Positions 10,808 to 21,740 of a DNA stretch of 64,000 nucleotides are shown here, in pieces. A model generated the notes under the pieces. That model was not told where the DNA came from, ran no database searches, and worked only from the letters and a program-made list of their open reading frames with translations. The stretch spans positions 555,431 through 619,430 of the forward strand of contig NW_003216498.1 of the NCBI RefSeq assembly GCF_000006405.1. The letters are read 5' to 3'. The translations under genes and the position numbers were made by a program. Positions within the stretch are counted from its first letter, which is position 1. The number at the start of each line of letters is the position of its first letter. Source of the stretch: Perkinsus marinus ATCC 50983. Lineage: Eukaryota; Perkinsozoa; Perkinsida; Perkinsidae.

Positions 10808-10858
10808 TACCTTACTGCGAGTGCGTACATGGTCGCTAGTCTCCAGTGATGGGAGAAA

Positions 10859-11191
10859 CTACTTCGATTCTCCACGCTCGTCCTCTTTCGACCGCTTCTG
10901 CTGCAATTCTTTTGCCGCGTGGCTCTCATACTCCTCCACCAATAAAATAGCATTGTTGTTAGGCGAGTACTTTCGCACTATCTCCTCACATCTGGTACCT
11001 CGGGAGAACTTGTTCAGCGCCGGGTAGATGCGGAGTGCTAACTTAGCACCGCTAAGCCAGCCTGCCTCTTTCCTCGATAATTTCGATGTTCGCGAGGGGC
11101 ATCTTTCTGCAATGACCAGTATTTGCTCAGACCACCGAAGAGCATAATAGGCCACGTAAGGATCAGGATGCGAGTATGAAAGCCACGACAT
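10859..11191 (-). CDS. Hypothetical protein exon(s), charged C-terminus
   Basis: A 110-codon minus-strand frame reads like protein: aromatic and charged residues are mixed (HPDPYVAYYALRWSEQILVIAE), and it ends in a Glu/Lys/Arg-rich, probably helical tail (AAKELQQKRSKEDERGE). Further open segments upstream to about 11390 (TWSQKDEGEDLCLRGISYWAESLLL) may be an earlier exon. I do not recognise a family and could not fix the junction. It is the only credible gene between 8.9 and 13.2 kb. Confidence 0.35.
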   Translation of the reverse strand: MSWLSYSHPDPYVAYYALRWSEQILVIAERCPSRTSKLSRKEAGWLSGAKLALRIYPALNKFSRGTRCEEIVRKYSPNNNAILLVEEYESHAAKELQQKRSKEDERGESK

Positions 11192-11619
11192 CTAGCATGG
11201 GCATCACTGGGGTGCCTGCAATACAGCACTGCATTGCAGATGAGTGATCCACGTTAATCCAAATAAGTGATCTCGGATCACTCAGTAAGAGTGATTCCGC
11301 CCAATACGAAATACCACGTAAACACAAATCCTCTCCCTCGTCCTTCTGTGACCATGTGCGAACTGCAATGATGTGGAAAATATGAAAATCCAACGAACCC
11401 TTAACGAATCTAAGTCTTTACTAACGACCTACTACCACTTACAATAGTCCATCCATCATTCTCCCAGTGCTGCGACTATACTTATCTATATCGACAGAAC
11501 CAAAGAACTTTGCAAAATAGCCATCACTCAGAGACTTCGAAACTATAATGCAATGCTCAACACAATGACCAACAACCCACCAAGGTTCGACTCTCGCGTG
11601 CGAAATTTCAATTTCTTCT

Positions 11620-12050
11620 TCCGATTGTAGAACAGCAAAAATTTGCTCCATTGCGGGGTTGCCCATTCGTAAAGCGGCAAATTGCTCCTCTGAAAAGTAG
11701 CAATTTGCTCACTAGTAGAAGGAGCAATTTATTGGTTTGCCACTTTTTCGAGCAAAACTGCTCAATTTTGTTACATAGTAGCACTTCACATAGCGGCAAC
11801 TTTTATACATTGTAGCAACTTTCTGAAATATAAACAAGCAAACGATATTCATTCGAGCAGTTTCTGTTATACAATACGGCAAATTTGCGTATTTGTAAAG
11901 TGCATTTTGCTACTTTGCTCTTCTGTATATCAGCCATAGCGTTTTTACACACTAGCACAACAGCAAAAGCCGCAGGGAATATACATTCCAGCTAATTGGC
12001 ACTTTTTTGCTATTTGCTCCTTTGCTATTTTGTAACTGAGCCCATGGAGA
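11620..12050. repeat. GCAA/TTGC-rich dispersed repeat, copy B
   Basis: This shares with copy A the words AGCAATTTGCT, GCAAATTTGCG, TTTTTTGCTATTTGCTCC and TTTTGTAACT, and the block CGCAGGGAATATACAT (GCGGGAATATATAC in A). The surrounding 11.2-13.2 kb has no other supported feature. Confidence 0.45.
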
Positions 12051-13256
12051 TAGTACGGGTGAGAGTGTTGATGACGATAATGTGGAGATTGGAAGAAGAC
12101 TGAAGTAGTGGCGGTCGGCCATTGGCGATACAAGTTGTATCATACAACGGTACAAGAATGGGCGAGGGTCTCGATAAAAAAAGGGAGGAAAAAAGAATTC
12201 GACACACTGAATTTCCTCCATCGCATCCAACGTACATGTAGCGAATACCATATAAGGCTCTTAGGAACTGTCGCTCCTCTCTGGTCTCTTGTCTTCTGCA
12301 TCATCGTCGCTGGGTTCATCACGAGTTGTGTTGACTCTCCTCAAGTCTTGGGTGTCTCATATACTTTGCCGTTTGGTTGAATCCAGAATCAACGTTTCGT
12401 ATGACATCCCCGTTCTTGCTGTCATTCTTTACCATCGTATCTTCTACTCGTTATAATTTTGTATGATGGATGAGTGGTATCTTATCTAAGTATGGCCAGA
12501 TTCGCCGATTGGTGCTAGTCTGAAGCACTGCTTATTAGCGTTCTCATTTACTCTATGGGCCTTCTCATTTGTCAAAGGGCTAAGCCTCTCCTGCCGTGAC
12601 CTCGGTATCACCGATTTGAAGCTCCTCCTTCGACTCAGTCTTTTGTTCTTGCGACTCTCCATATGGCTTTGTGACTGCTGTCGGTCGACCTTTTAGTCAA
12701 GCTTCCTAGGCCATCGCCAAGAGTCCTCTTCAGTTCTCGGCTTTGAGGTTGGTCGATTCGCATCGGATCCTGCGTTGTCGAATCTGGACATGCGCCCGCG
12801 AGCTTTCCTATGTAGGTGTGAACAAGTCTTGGCCCCTTAAAGGTTGATTCCCAGATCATTCGCATACGCAAGTTCATGATCCACCGCCCGTGAAAGCTAC
12901 GACATTAACCCAACAGCTGTTCATTGATAGACAATGAGAGACCGATCATCAAGATAGAATATTTCACCCGGAGGCGAAATTCAGCAATCGAAGTTGTAGT
13001 TGAACAATTCGGGTTCGACATCATCGATATCGAACGAACTTAATATTCTGGAAAGCGTTGAATACCAATGATAGACCATACAGAGCCCGACACTGTCAGG
13101 CGGACAGTAATGGTATAAATGCCATTTTAGGCTTCTACCGAGGGTAGCAAAAAAATTCACCATCTGAATACTATCGCCGACACTAACTCATTCCTATTCA
13201 TGTTGCTCATATAAACTCGTTGGGAATTCCTGTTGCACAATGTGCATAGCAAAGAT

Positions 13257-14774
13257 CTATTTTGTAGGAGGATTCGGAACAGCCGACGGTTGATTGTCAA
13301 CGCCTGCGCGGGCGTGCTTTCTGTAATAAAAGTACGCCTGGATTTCCTCAAATGTCTTCCCTTTCGTTTCCGGGACCATAAATAGGACAAACAATACCAT
13401 TATGAGACACATTCCAGCGAAGAGCCAGAAGACTCCATAAAAAGTTATAGCGCCCCTGAGTTGATCCAGGAACTGAGTGACGATGAAAGAGCAAAGCCAG
13501 TTGGTCATAGTAGCGATAGAAGCAGCCAGACCCCTGACTTTGTCGGGAAATATTTCAGCCATGATAAGCCATGGTATAGCACCAACACCAAGGGAGAAGG
13601 TCGCAATGTAGCCGTAGGCTGCAGTAATTGCCAACCATCCGACATTCTCGTTACCAGAGACATCATTCAGATAGAAGAATATACCTTCGCATATTGCGCT
13701 GATGCACATGCCCGAGGCCGCGGTGACGAGGAGGACTCTCCTACCAAGCTTATCAACAACCAATACAGCGACGATAGTTACGCCGACTTGTACGGCCATA
13801 ACACTCAGTGCCACTTCATTGCGGTTATCGATACCTGCAGCTTGGAAGATAGAGGTCTGGTAGAAAATAATAGCGTTGACACCAGAGAACTGTTGCAGTA
13901 CTTGCAACATGATACCAATGAAGAGCTGCATTCTACATTCATTCAAAGCTCTCAAGGATTTCATGACAGAACCTTTCTCGTTAGCCTCGTTAGCCTTCGC
14001 AGACGTGATAGCGTCAAGGGCCATGAGCTCAGCCTTCACCACGGGATCATTCTCGTCGCCTCCACGTAGTTTGATAACGATAGCCTTGGCTTCTTCGTTA
14101 CGGGAGTTTTCAGCCAGTCGGCGTGGGGATTCCGGAACAAAGAACATGCATATCCCAAGAAGTGCCGCTGGAATGATGTAGACGAAGCTAAGGATCCTCC
14201 AATTACAGAATGTTCTAGATGTGGCATTTGGATCGAGTGATTCCGCTTGAGTGCGGAAGGCCAACCCGAGGAGATACGCCAGCAGGATGCCAATAGTAAT
14301 GCCAAGCTGGTTGCAAGCTCCGAACAGGCCACGGTACTTGGTAGGAGAAATCTCACCAATATAAGTAGGGACACTGAAAGAGCTTAGACCGAGGGCAATT
14401 CCCACAACGCCACGAGCTACGATCAGCTGCCAGGCTGTACGGGCCAGACCAATCCATAAGAAGGCCAAGAGGAATAGAGGGGAAGCCCCTATGAGGCTCC
14501 ATTTACTACCAAACTTATGATTAACAGGCCCGCCAGTCAGCGAGCCGATGATTGCACCGATATTGATCAGGGAACCGAAGAGGGAAGCCTCGTTACTGGT
14601 ACGAAAGACGAAAAGGTCGGATCCCGCACCGATCGGAACATGATCCCCATCGGGCGTTGTTACACTGTCTTTCATAGTATCAATCGCCGGTCCAGAAAAG
14701 CCTAGAGACAGGCCGAAGAGCAGCGCCCCGAATAGGGATGCTCCCACAGATAGAGCAGCGCAGAAGTGCTTCAT
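13257..14774 (-). CDS. MFS sugar transporter (GLUT/SP family), intronless
   Basis: A single 505-codon open frame with the size and 12-helix pattern of the sugar-porter family. Visible signatures are LGLSSFSVPTYIGEISP with RG near helix 4, PESPRRL after helix 6, QQFSGVNAIIFY in helix 7, DKLGRR between helices 8 and 9, and PETKGKTFEEI after helix 12. QQxSGxN is part of the hexose-binding helix in this family, so hexose import is likely; the exact substrate and membrane are not determinable. It has no intron although most neighbours have many. The final tail is short and Pro-rich. One copy of a 250-bp direct repeat lies about 180 bp upstream. Confidence 0.95.
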   Translation of the reverse strand: MKHFCAALSVGASLFGALLFGLSLGFSGPAIDTMKDSVTTPDGDHVPIGAGSDLFVFRTSNEASLFGSLINIGAIIGSLTGGPVNHKFGSKWSLIGASPLFLLAFLWIGLARTAWQLIVARGVVGIALGLSSFSVPTYIGEISPTKYRGLFGACNQLGITIGILLAYLLGLAFRTQAESLDPNATSRTFCNWRILSFVYIIPAALLGICMFFVPESPRRLAENSRNEEAKAIVIKLRGGDENDPVVKAELMALDAITSAKANEANEKGSVMKSLRALNECRMQLFIGIMLQVLQQFSGVNAIIFYQTSIFQAAGIDNRNEVALSVMAVQVGVTIVAVLVVDKLGRRVLLVTAASGMCISAICEGIFFYLNDVSGNENVGWLAITAAYGYIATFSLGVGAIPWLIMAEIFPDKVRGLAASIATMTNWLCSFIVTQFLDQLRGAITFYGVFWLFAGMCLIMVLFVLFMVPETKGKTFEEIQAYFYYRKHARAGVDNQPSAVPNPPTK

Positions 14775-14953
14775 AGCAACAAGTTGCTCGCGGTGCTAAC
14801 AGTCCTCTCAGATGTTCGCGTGCTACATTTTTCGCTACGCCCACAAATCCATAGGACTCATGCATCTGCGGCCGCTATTTTCTCTGCAACTCCGATCGCA
14901 GCCTACTATGACAGGTCGAATATCAGAGAAGAAGGCACGGTTGGCCGACCTAA

Positions 14954-15203
14954 AATCTTCACAACCGGGCGCCAACATCCACGCAATCGTCACAGCACGC
15001 AAACGCATAGCTAATAGAGTGGTTTCAGACTCGAGCCATTCGAATCGTGCAACAGAGGCGCAGTGTTATTGATTTCAGTGAAGTCTTGTGGCGCGTGGGA
15101 ACCGCTGATTTGCGGTTGCAAAAGCGAATAATAGTCATCCATGTTGTCTTCAATGGCGCAGCAGACACAGACCGCTAGGGAACTTGAAAACTACTCGGAA
15201 ATT
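14954..15203. repeat. 250-bp direct repeat, copy 1
   Basis: Matches 16757-17006 over its full length with roughly one difference per 12-15 bp, in the same orientation. It begins near AATCTTCACAACCGGGCGCC and ends GAACTTGAAAACTACTCGG. It lies upstream of the sugar-transporter start. No terminal inverted repeats or coding sequence are evident. Confidence 0.9.
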
Positions 15204-15729
15204 CGGTTAAGTTGGCTGTTTAGAATTCGCGAGGTCGTGACTGAGATATCCCAGGAACATCTCAGTCTCCACCGATCACACTCATAACGATTCATGAACA
15301 CAAAATCAACTAAACTTGATCGATAGGACCCAACGCAGAGTGAAAAGCTGGGGTGTCGTACATCACTACTGTACGATCCAGAACAACTTGAACTACCGCA
15401 AACTAGTCATCCGCCATGTGTTGAGAAAAGGGAAGAGAAAAAGTAGTCGCAGCGAATAAATCGAGTTGAAGGCCATTGCCACATCGCTCGTAATCGATTC
15501 AAGTTCAATCGACCGAGTGATGGGAGAAGCGAGCCTGGAGCTCGCAAGGTACAAGATGGCTATCAGAAATACTGCCAGGTCACAATGATAAGTCGATTGC
15601 CCATAACTGACAGAGGGAGACCTCGTAGTTACCATAGCATCGTTAGCTGGTGGTATTGCAGAGACAATGAGGGTCCACATTCGGTGGGCTGCAAGGTGGC
15701 AACGAGTAGAATCATCGTAGAAGGGATTA
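15204..15729. other. Spacer between direct repeat and secreted-peptide gene
   Basis: I see no supported gene here. The 145-codon minus-strand frame that overlaps this stretch and the peptide gene is in another frame, lacks a family signature and is probably a shadow. Confidence 0.5.
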
Positions 15730-15918
15730 TCATTGGAAGCATTCACAATGGATTGTCTCATCCCCAAGGCACACCCCTCTTTCCTTGCTACACTGAGTGG
15801 GGCAGACTGAGGAAAAGCATGTGGTCTCATCTACTGGGCGAGCTGGTCTTGCATCGCAACCTTGACCCTTGAGCATAACACCGATTAGCAGGAGAACGGC
15901 GCAGATAACTTTAAACAT
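15730..15918 (-). CDS. Small secreted cysteine-rich peptide (62 aa)
   Basis: The ATG at 15918-15916 opens a 62-codon frame. Residues 1-20 form a textbook signal peptide (Lys-rich start, then AVLLLIGVML). The mature part holds seven cysteines, six of them in the last 30 residues with a C-x4-C-x3-C-x7-C-x7-C-x-C spacing. That suggests three disulfides in an extracellular or vacuolar knot-like peptide. An upstream extension in frame exists, but the signal sequence fixes this ATG as the better start. It does not match a family I can name and its activity is unknown. It lies between the two 250-bp direct repeats, so it may have arrived or been duplicated with them. Confidence 0.5.
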   Translation of the reverse strand: MFKVICAVLLLIGVMLKGQGCDARPARPVDETTCFSSVCPTQCSKERGVCLGDETIHCECFQ

Positions 15919-15969
15919 GGGAGTTCGAGAAGAACAAAAACTGAATCCCTGCGCATTCCATTCGTTCAC

Positions 15970-17876
15970 ACTCCGTGTAGTCTACGCGAACGGATCCAAG
16001 ACTCACCTTCGAACGTACATAACCTATGTTCACATTACATCATACCCAATGTCACATTTATCATGGTTCTCAAGTATAACGTCTCTGATTCACATACGCC
16101 TACACACAGCTTCGTGGACGGGTTTACTCAAAATCATGATTGCGTGGTCAATTGGTACCATAGGAAGTCGATGCTAATGACTTTGGCAACACGATCCCAA
16201 AGGCAGATACCGGTATCAGATACACTAAGCTGCGGTCGACGAGGTTGGCAGGAATGCCAACGATAGACCTCAAGGCGATACCATGAAAGACTCTGAACGC
16301 AACCGCTCGTTTGGCGCTTTGGCGCATGCAGACATGAGCTAGGAGCCTCGCGCCAGTCATATACTGTCTATTCCGAACGCGCAGGAGAGCACAGTCAGAC
16401 AACAACAAAAGGTAGCTGATGATGGCCGAACGGAGTCGATTTACATATAGCGAACAATCAACACAATGCAACTAGCAAACTGGGCAACAGGAGAACGGGA
16501 GCGGGCAGATCCTCCGACCACAGCTTGCATGCATGGCGTCGCGGCACGCACTGTGCGTGACGCACAGACATTCTTCAATTACGAAGACTACGAAGGAGAC
16601 GGAGCTGTTAGTGCAAGTATCCCGAGTAACTGTCTCCTCATTCACACTGCTGGCACGAGATAGCGGCGACAACAAACGAGTGCAGCTGGCGAATCTAAGT
16701 TGCTAGCCAGCGCCGCTGCCTCAGCGGAATGTTGCACCTTATTGACCCAACGTGATAATCTTCACAACCGGGCGCCAACATCCACGCAATCGTCACAGCA
16801 CGCAAACACACAGCTAGTGGAGTGGTTTCAGACTCGAGCCATTCAAATCGTGCAACAGAGGCACACTGTTATTGATTCCAGGAAAGTCTTGTGGCGCGTG
16901 GGAACCGCTGATTTGCGGTTGCAAAAGCGAACTATAGTCATCCATGTTGCCTTCAATGGCGCCGCAGACACAGGCCGCTAGGGAACTTGAAAACTACTCG
17001 GAAATGCTCGCCGGTTTCATATTTTCAATGTCGACTTTCCCGTACGTGTAGTCGTCCGTGAAGGTATTGCTATGTTTCAAATTACTCTCAAGGAGCCTTG
17101 CTCAGCTTCACTCGGCTCGAGCAAGGTTCTCATTACTTCCCGAGTTGGTTTATGTCTCCATGGAGGTGCTCTGTTATCAAGTTGATACATCTGCTGTGGG
17201 AATGTTAGCAATATTACATGATATAACTCGAGTCGCCTCGCAGTGTTGTATTAAGGCGAACATAAACGCTCGTTCATCCCAATGAAGGCTTCAACTGTGT
17301 GTGGGTTTGAGCGGAGGAGCACTGCATAGTGCGGAAGTGCTCTCTGTGAGAGTTGGACCGCGCTCCGCCTCATGAACGCGACTCATAGAAGATGCCATTA
17401 AGTCTCAAGGTCAACAACTAACCACTAAGGCATTAATCTGATGGCTATGGAGTCTTCTACGACTCAGACTTGAGATGTACGAATAAAAGACTGGCCATTG
17501 CTCGGCCCGAGCAAAAACACGCGTGCCCATGATTGCACGCAAGCACGCTGTGGCCGCCACAGTGTGGCGCACACAGTCTGTGCGTGAGGCCCACTATCGG
17601 CCATCCATCAAACCACACTATCATGGAGGTGGCATGATCTAACTTGATGCATCGTCATAGCAGTAGATTGGAAACAAGCAATGTGAGGCGGCATTCATAA
17701 GTACTTCCCGCTGAGCCACGTAAGTAACTATTCTTGGTAATCCTGGTGAAGTTGAAGATATTCTGGAATGTCACTTCGACCGAATAATCCCTATTGACAC
17801 TCTGTATGGCTCGTGATAGATCTGAGCCATGTGATTACGGTGACGATCTCTCTGGTAGGTACCTCGGTTTCCTTTA
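15970..17876. other. Intergenic region containing direct-repeat copy 2
   Basis: No supported gene outside the repeat at 16757-17006. Around 17500-17600 there are short GC-rich words repeated in both orientations (GTGGC / GCCAC) that may form hairpins. This region includes the promoter of the first dehydrogenase. Confidence 0.5.
16757..17006. repeat. 250-bp direct repeat, copy 2
   Basis: Direct repeat of 14954-15203; the differences are mainly single substitutions. The pair brackets about 1.55 kb containing the secreted-peptide gene. Confidence 0.9.
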
Positions 17877-19095
17877 ATGTCGTTGTTGCCAACCTTCGTG
17901 TCAATTGCTGTCCTACTGGTCGCTCTAATCTTCGGTATATGCCTTACCTTCGATATGGAAGCTTCTCGAGGTTACTTGCCGATTCTTGCGAGAGCTGTTC
18001 TTAATAGCTGCCGACTATGCAATACTGTACATGAGAGGGATTACACCGAGGATGATATTCCCGATGATTTATCGGGTAAAGTGGTGCTCATCACAGGGGC
18101 CTCGAGTGGTGTTGGTTATGAGTCTGCCAGGATACTTGCCTCTCGTGGTGCTAAAGTGGTTCTGGGTATTCGAGGTGACCGAGAGAGGTTGGATAAAATA
18201 ACCTCCTCTCTACTACTACTACCAGGTCTGGTCTTGGCCCCGGTGCCCTTGGACCTATCCAATTACGACACTATCAGAACTTTTGTGCGTTCAATTCCCT
18301 ACGCTGGTATTGACCATTTCGATATCGTCATGTTAAATGCGGGCAAACGTCCAGATACATTCACCGCGAATGCTGGTGGTGTAGAGTGGATGATGGCGAC
18401 ACATCATCTTGGTCATGCTTATCTCTTCGAGTTACTCATGCCGATGATGTTAAAAGCACCCGGGCAGGTTCGAGTGGTCATCACTGCTAGCGTGGCCCAT
18501 ATGTGGGCCTATCCAGAAGGTATCCGCTATAATGTAACGGCAGACAACTTCGTGTCGAGTTCCGCCTACGGCACTAGCAAGCTCGCCAATATTCTCTATG
18601 GTCGTGAACTTGCGAAGCGGTTGGACAAGAGATACTCGAACAAGTTCATTGTGAACTCGATCAACCCAGGTGCGGTTCATACACAGTTCTCTTCATCTGT
18701 CAAGAAGTTCCCTACCTGGGTTGGTTACAATGCGACTCTCGGCGCAATGCCTCTACTCAGAGCCGCCGTTGACGCCAATGTTGTTACTGACGGGTGAGTT
18801 AAATACACTGTGGTTCATTTGTATTATAGTTCTCGTTGTAAGACGATAGACTTCCCGAATGTCCCCTATAACATTTCAACACTTCGGCTGGTTATTCTAT
18901 CTAATTTTTCCCAGATACTATGTTCCCGTTGGTCTGCGCGCAGATTGGAAGCAAGATACAGCTCATTGGTGGACCTGTAACGAGACCATGCAGAAGGAGC
19001 TTTGGGACTGGACACGCGAGAAACTAAGGAAAGCTCACAAAGCAGTGAGTGGTAGTCGGCCTGTTGAGGAGTCGCTCATGCTCGATACCTTGTGA
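17877..19095 (+). CDS. Membrane-anchored short-chain dehydrogenase/reductase, array member 1
   Basis: Exons 17877-18793 and 18915-19095 join in phase 2 (121-bp intron) and give 365 aa. Residues 1-30 are a hydrophobic signal anchor. The Rossmann fold has TGASSGVGYE for NAD(P) binding, then LDLSNYD and NAG motifs, and the active site YGTSK (Tyr/Lys) preceded by the ITAS serine. The layout resembles retinol-dehydrogenase/WWOX-like SDRs acting on lipid or retinoid-like alcohols at ER membranes; the substrate is unknown. The second exon encodes a conserved tail with WWTCNETM. It is the most diverged of the three closely related members. Confidence 0.92.
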
Positions 19096-19974
19096 AATCG
19101 AGCTCAGTTTTTTTCGTAAAATGAATCACAAGTTAATGTCATGTGGATTCGAGGGTATTCATGGTTTTCGATGGGTTCTCGGGGGAAGGCATTGTCATTG
19201 TGGAATACTTTGTTATTTTCCCAAAATCTTCTTGCGCTTGCGTTAAACTATTCTGAACGGCTGTATCAGGCGTGCAATGGGATAATTTGTATGTCGGTTC
19301 CGGAGCTGTGAGATTAATTTTGCGATTATAGAAATCTCACGGAGGCCCGCATGGCGCAACGATGTTGTGCGCCTGTCAGGTTTTCGCGTATTTTTAGTGG
19401 CCTGAGTCTGTTACAGTGATCGTGTATTCCTCTGGTCGCCTGAGATCTTCTCCTATGGCTTCAACGGTAGCCTGTGGACGCGAGCGTCACTGGGAAGACA
19501 GCGACGCGCATGAGAGCACATGCATGCGCTGGTGCTCCTCTCAGTGTACTATAGTGATTATTGTGCATAGTCTCGGCCGACTCGCAATTTTTCGGCTCGC
19601 GCCTTGGGAAAACACTCCTTGTGGACACGGTGTCCGGGACACCAAATAAGCAGCCCCGGTCTTACATCGCGACTCGCAATTTGCGAGCCTCACAATAGAG
19701 CAGTGAAGTTACTCGTTCATTGATGAAGTCAATCATGCTACCGGCAGTAAATCAAAGAAAAAGCTGTTAGTCGGTAATCTACTTTCGGATGTAGTCGAGT
19801 CTATATGCTTCCCAATTCACTTGCTACCAGGGATGTACCAAGTCATATCGTGCATTTGGTGCAGACGTAACCACATCATGTCGATGGTGCCGCTGAGGGT
19901 GCCATGTTTGGATGCTCAGGGGTGATTCCACAACTTGAGGGTTCACTAAAAATTTTAGGCAGTTCATATTTACA
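19096..19974. other. Intergenic region between dehydrogenase copies 1 and 2
   Basis: Probably holds the 3' UTR of copy 1 and the promoter of copy 2. The short open frames have no family signature. No repeat shared with the other intergenic spacers was evident by eye. Confidence 0.5.
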
Positions 19975-21254
19975 ATGAGTGCACTCCGTACGGCGACGTT
20001 TATAATCGTCCCTGTACTCATTGCCCTGCTGGCGATGTTTTTTTATATCCATCCCGATCCCTTCCCCTCAACGTGGCCAGTTCTGTTACGCCAGCTCTTC
20101 GTGACGTTTCCTCTTCTTAACTTCTGGCACTATCATGATTTCACTGAGGATGATATTCCCGATGATTTATCGGGTAAAGTGGTGCTTATTACAGGAGCCT
20201 CGAGTGGTATTGGTTATGAGTCTGCCAGGATACTTGCCTCTCGTGGTGCTAAAGTGGTTCTGGGTATTCGAGGTGATCGAGAGAGGTTGGATAGAATAAC
20301 CTCCTCCCTGCTACAACTACCAGGTCTGGTCTTGGCCCCGGCACCCTTGGACCTATCCAATTACGACACTATCAGGACTTTTGTGCGTTCACTACCCAAT
20401 GCTGGTATTGATCATTTCGATATCGTCATGTTGAATGCTGGTAGACTAATTCCGGAGTACAACACCGACTACCTGGGCATAGAGTCGGCGCTCGCCGTTC
20501 ATCACATCGGACACGCCTACCTTTTCGAGTTGCTCACCCCGATGCTACTGAAGAGCTCTGGTGAGATTCGGGTTGTTATCACCTCCAGTGTGGCTCACAT
20601 TTGGTCATTTCCTGAGGGGATACGCTATGATATTCTGCAAGCTGATTTTTCTTCGCCATTTGTTGCCTACGCCAACAGCAAGTTAGCGAATCTTCTATAC
20701 ACTAGGGAACTATCTATCCACCTTGAGGAGTCTTATCCCGGGAAGTTCGTGGTGAATGCCGCACATCCAGGTCTTGTTCTATCCGCATCTACGGCTGATG
20801 GACCTCCTAGATTCTTGATGTACAGCACTGTTATGGGCGCTCTCGCGATTTTGAAGCCAGCCGTTGGTCATGGTGTGCGAGGAGACGGGTAGGTGTTGAC
20901 AGGAGATATCTGATCTCGATAAGGAGTTCGTTGTGATAGAGAAGCTCTGCGGAGTAACGGGAGCGTGAATTGGGATTGATAGTTTGCTTCTCTCGGTTGG
21001 ACATGATCTCAGTCCTCAAGGAGCTTTCGCTAGGCAAGGATCTCCTTCCAGGCTTCCGTCCTCTGCAGTTGAGATATGTCATCAGATACTATCTCCCAGT
21101 AGGATACCGTGGTGATTGGCAGAAGGACTCGGCCTACTGGTGGACGTGTAACGATACTATGAGGAAGGAGTTTTGGAATTGGACAGAAGCTATATTGAAG
21201 AAGGTCCATGGTGATAGAGAGATGCCAAGGGGCTCACTCATGCTGGGACAATAA
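19975..21254 (+). CDS. Membrane-anchored short-chain dehydrogenase/reductase, array member 2
   Basis: Exons 19975-20888 and 21086-21254 join in phase 2 across a 197-bp intron and give 360 aa. It has an N-terminal signal anchor (FIIVPVLIALLAMFFYI), the TGASSGIGYE cofactor motif, NAG, an ITSS serine and YANSK at the active site. The block from TEDDIPDDLSGKV to about FVRSLPNAGID is almost identical at the DNA level to members 1 and 3. The second exon is almost identical to that of member 3 (YYLPVGYRGDWQKDS). Upstream and downstream sequences differ clearly, so homogenisation is patchy. Confidence 0.92.
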
Positions 21255-21740
21255 ATTCGTACTCGGCACGGATGGCTCTTCTCGGCAGCGGAGGAGCTTC
21301 TGCTGAATGTATGGTCAGTCCCAGTGTCCTAGGATCTCTGGGAGCTTTGTGTATAGGGAGTGATTAGGAATCTCTCAGGCAGGGGGGCGCTGTGTTGGTA
21401 TGCCACTGTGGTGCCCTCTTGGGTCACCTTTGATCGTCTCAGCGCTCAGCCGTGTTACTCCGATTACGATGCAGCTCTCAATGATACAAACACCATGAAG
21501 AGCTCTCGTACCATTCGACAGTGTAATACGACTAACGATCTCTCTAATACAGTAGTATTAGCCTAATGCCGCTTAACCTGCGAGTCTCGAGTGATATCGG
21601 ATCGGTGTCTAGTGTGCGTCTCCTTGAGCAATTACGTCTTCTCGTATTGTTCCTAACCAAAGTGTGCTTGAGGTTCGCTAGGGCTGTTCACTCAATCACA
21701 CTGGATGATTAGGTGATATTGTAGTTTTTTGAATTCCCTG
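21255..21740. other. Intergenic region between dehydrogenase copies 2 and 3
   Basis: About 490 bp with nothing recognisable; it likely carries the 3' UTR of copy 2 and the promoter of copy 3. Confidence 0.5.

Larger units (their letters stand above)
8856..10858. other. Gene-poor, AT-rich, repeat-rich stretch
   Basis: No supported gene. Near 8955-9045 (plus) an open segment ends KFNGNLEFIQYMERGAQ before a TGA. It may be a terminal exon of something I cannot identify. From about 9430 to 10060 the DNA is saturated with short GCAA/TTGC words (see the separate repeat entries). The longest open frame (108 codons at 9905) is hydrophobic and low in complexity and is probably chance. Confidence 0.5.

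Noticed and set aside
14036-14374. Second minus-strand gene inside the transporter
   Set aside because: It is an alternative frame of the 505-codon transporter ORF.
15393-15830. 145-codon minus-strand ORF
   Set aside because: It overlaps the signal-peptide-bearing small ORF in another frame and shows no domain or composition typical of a real protein.
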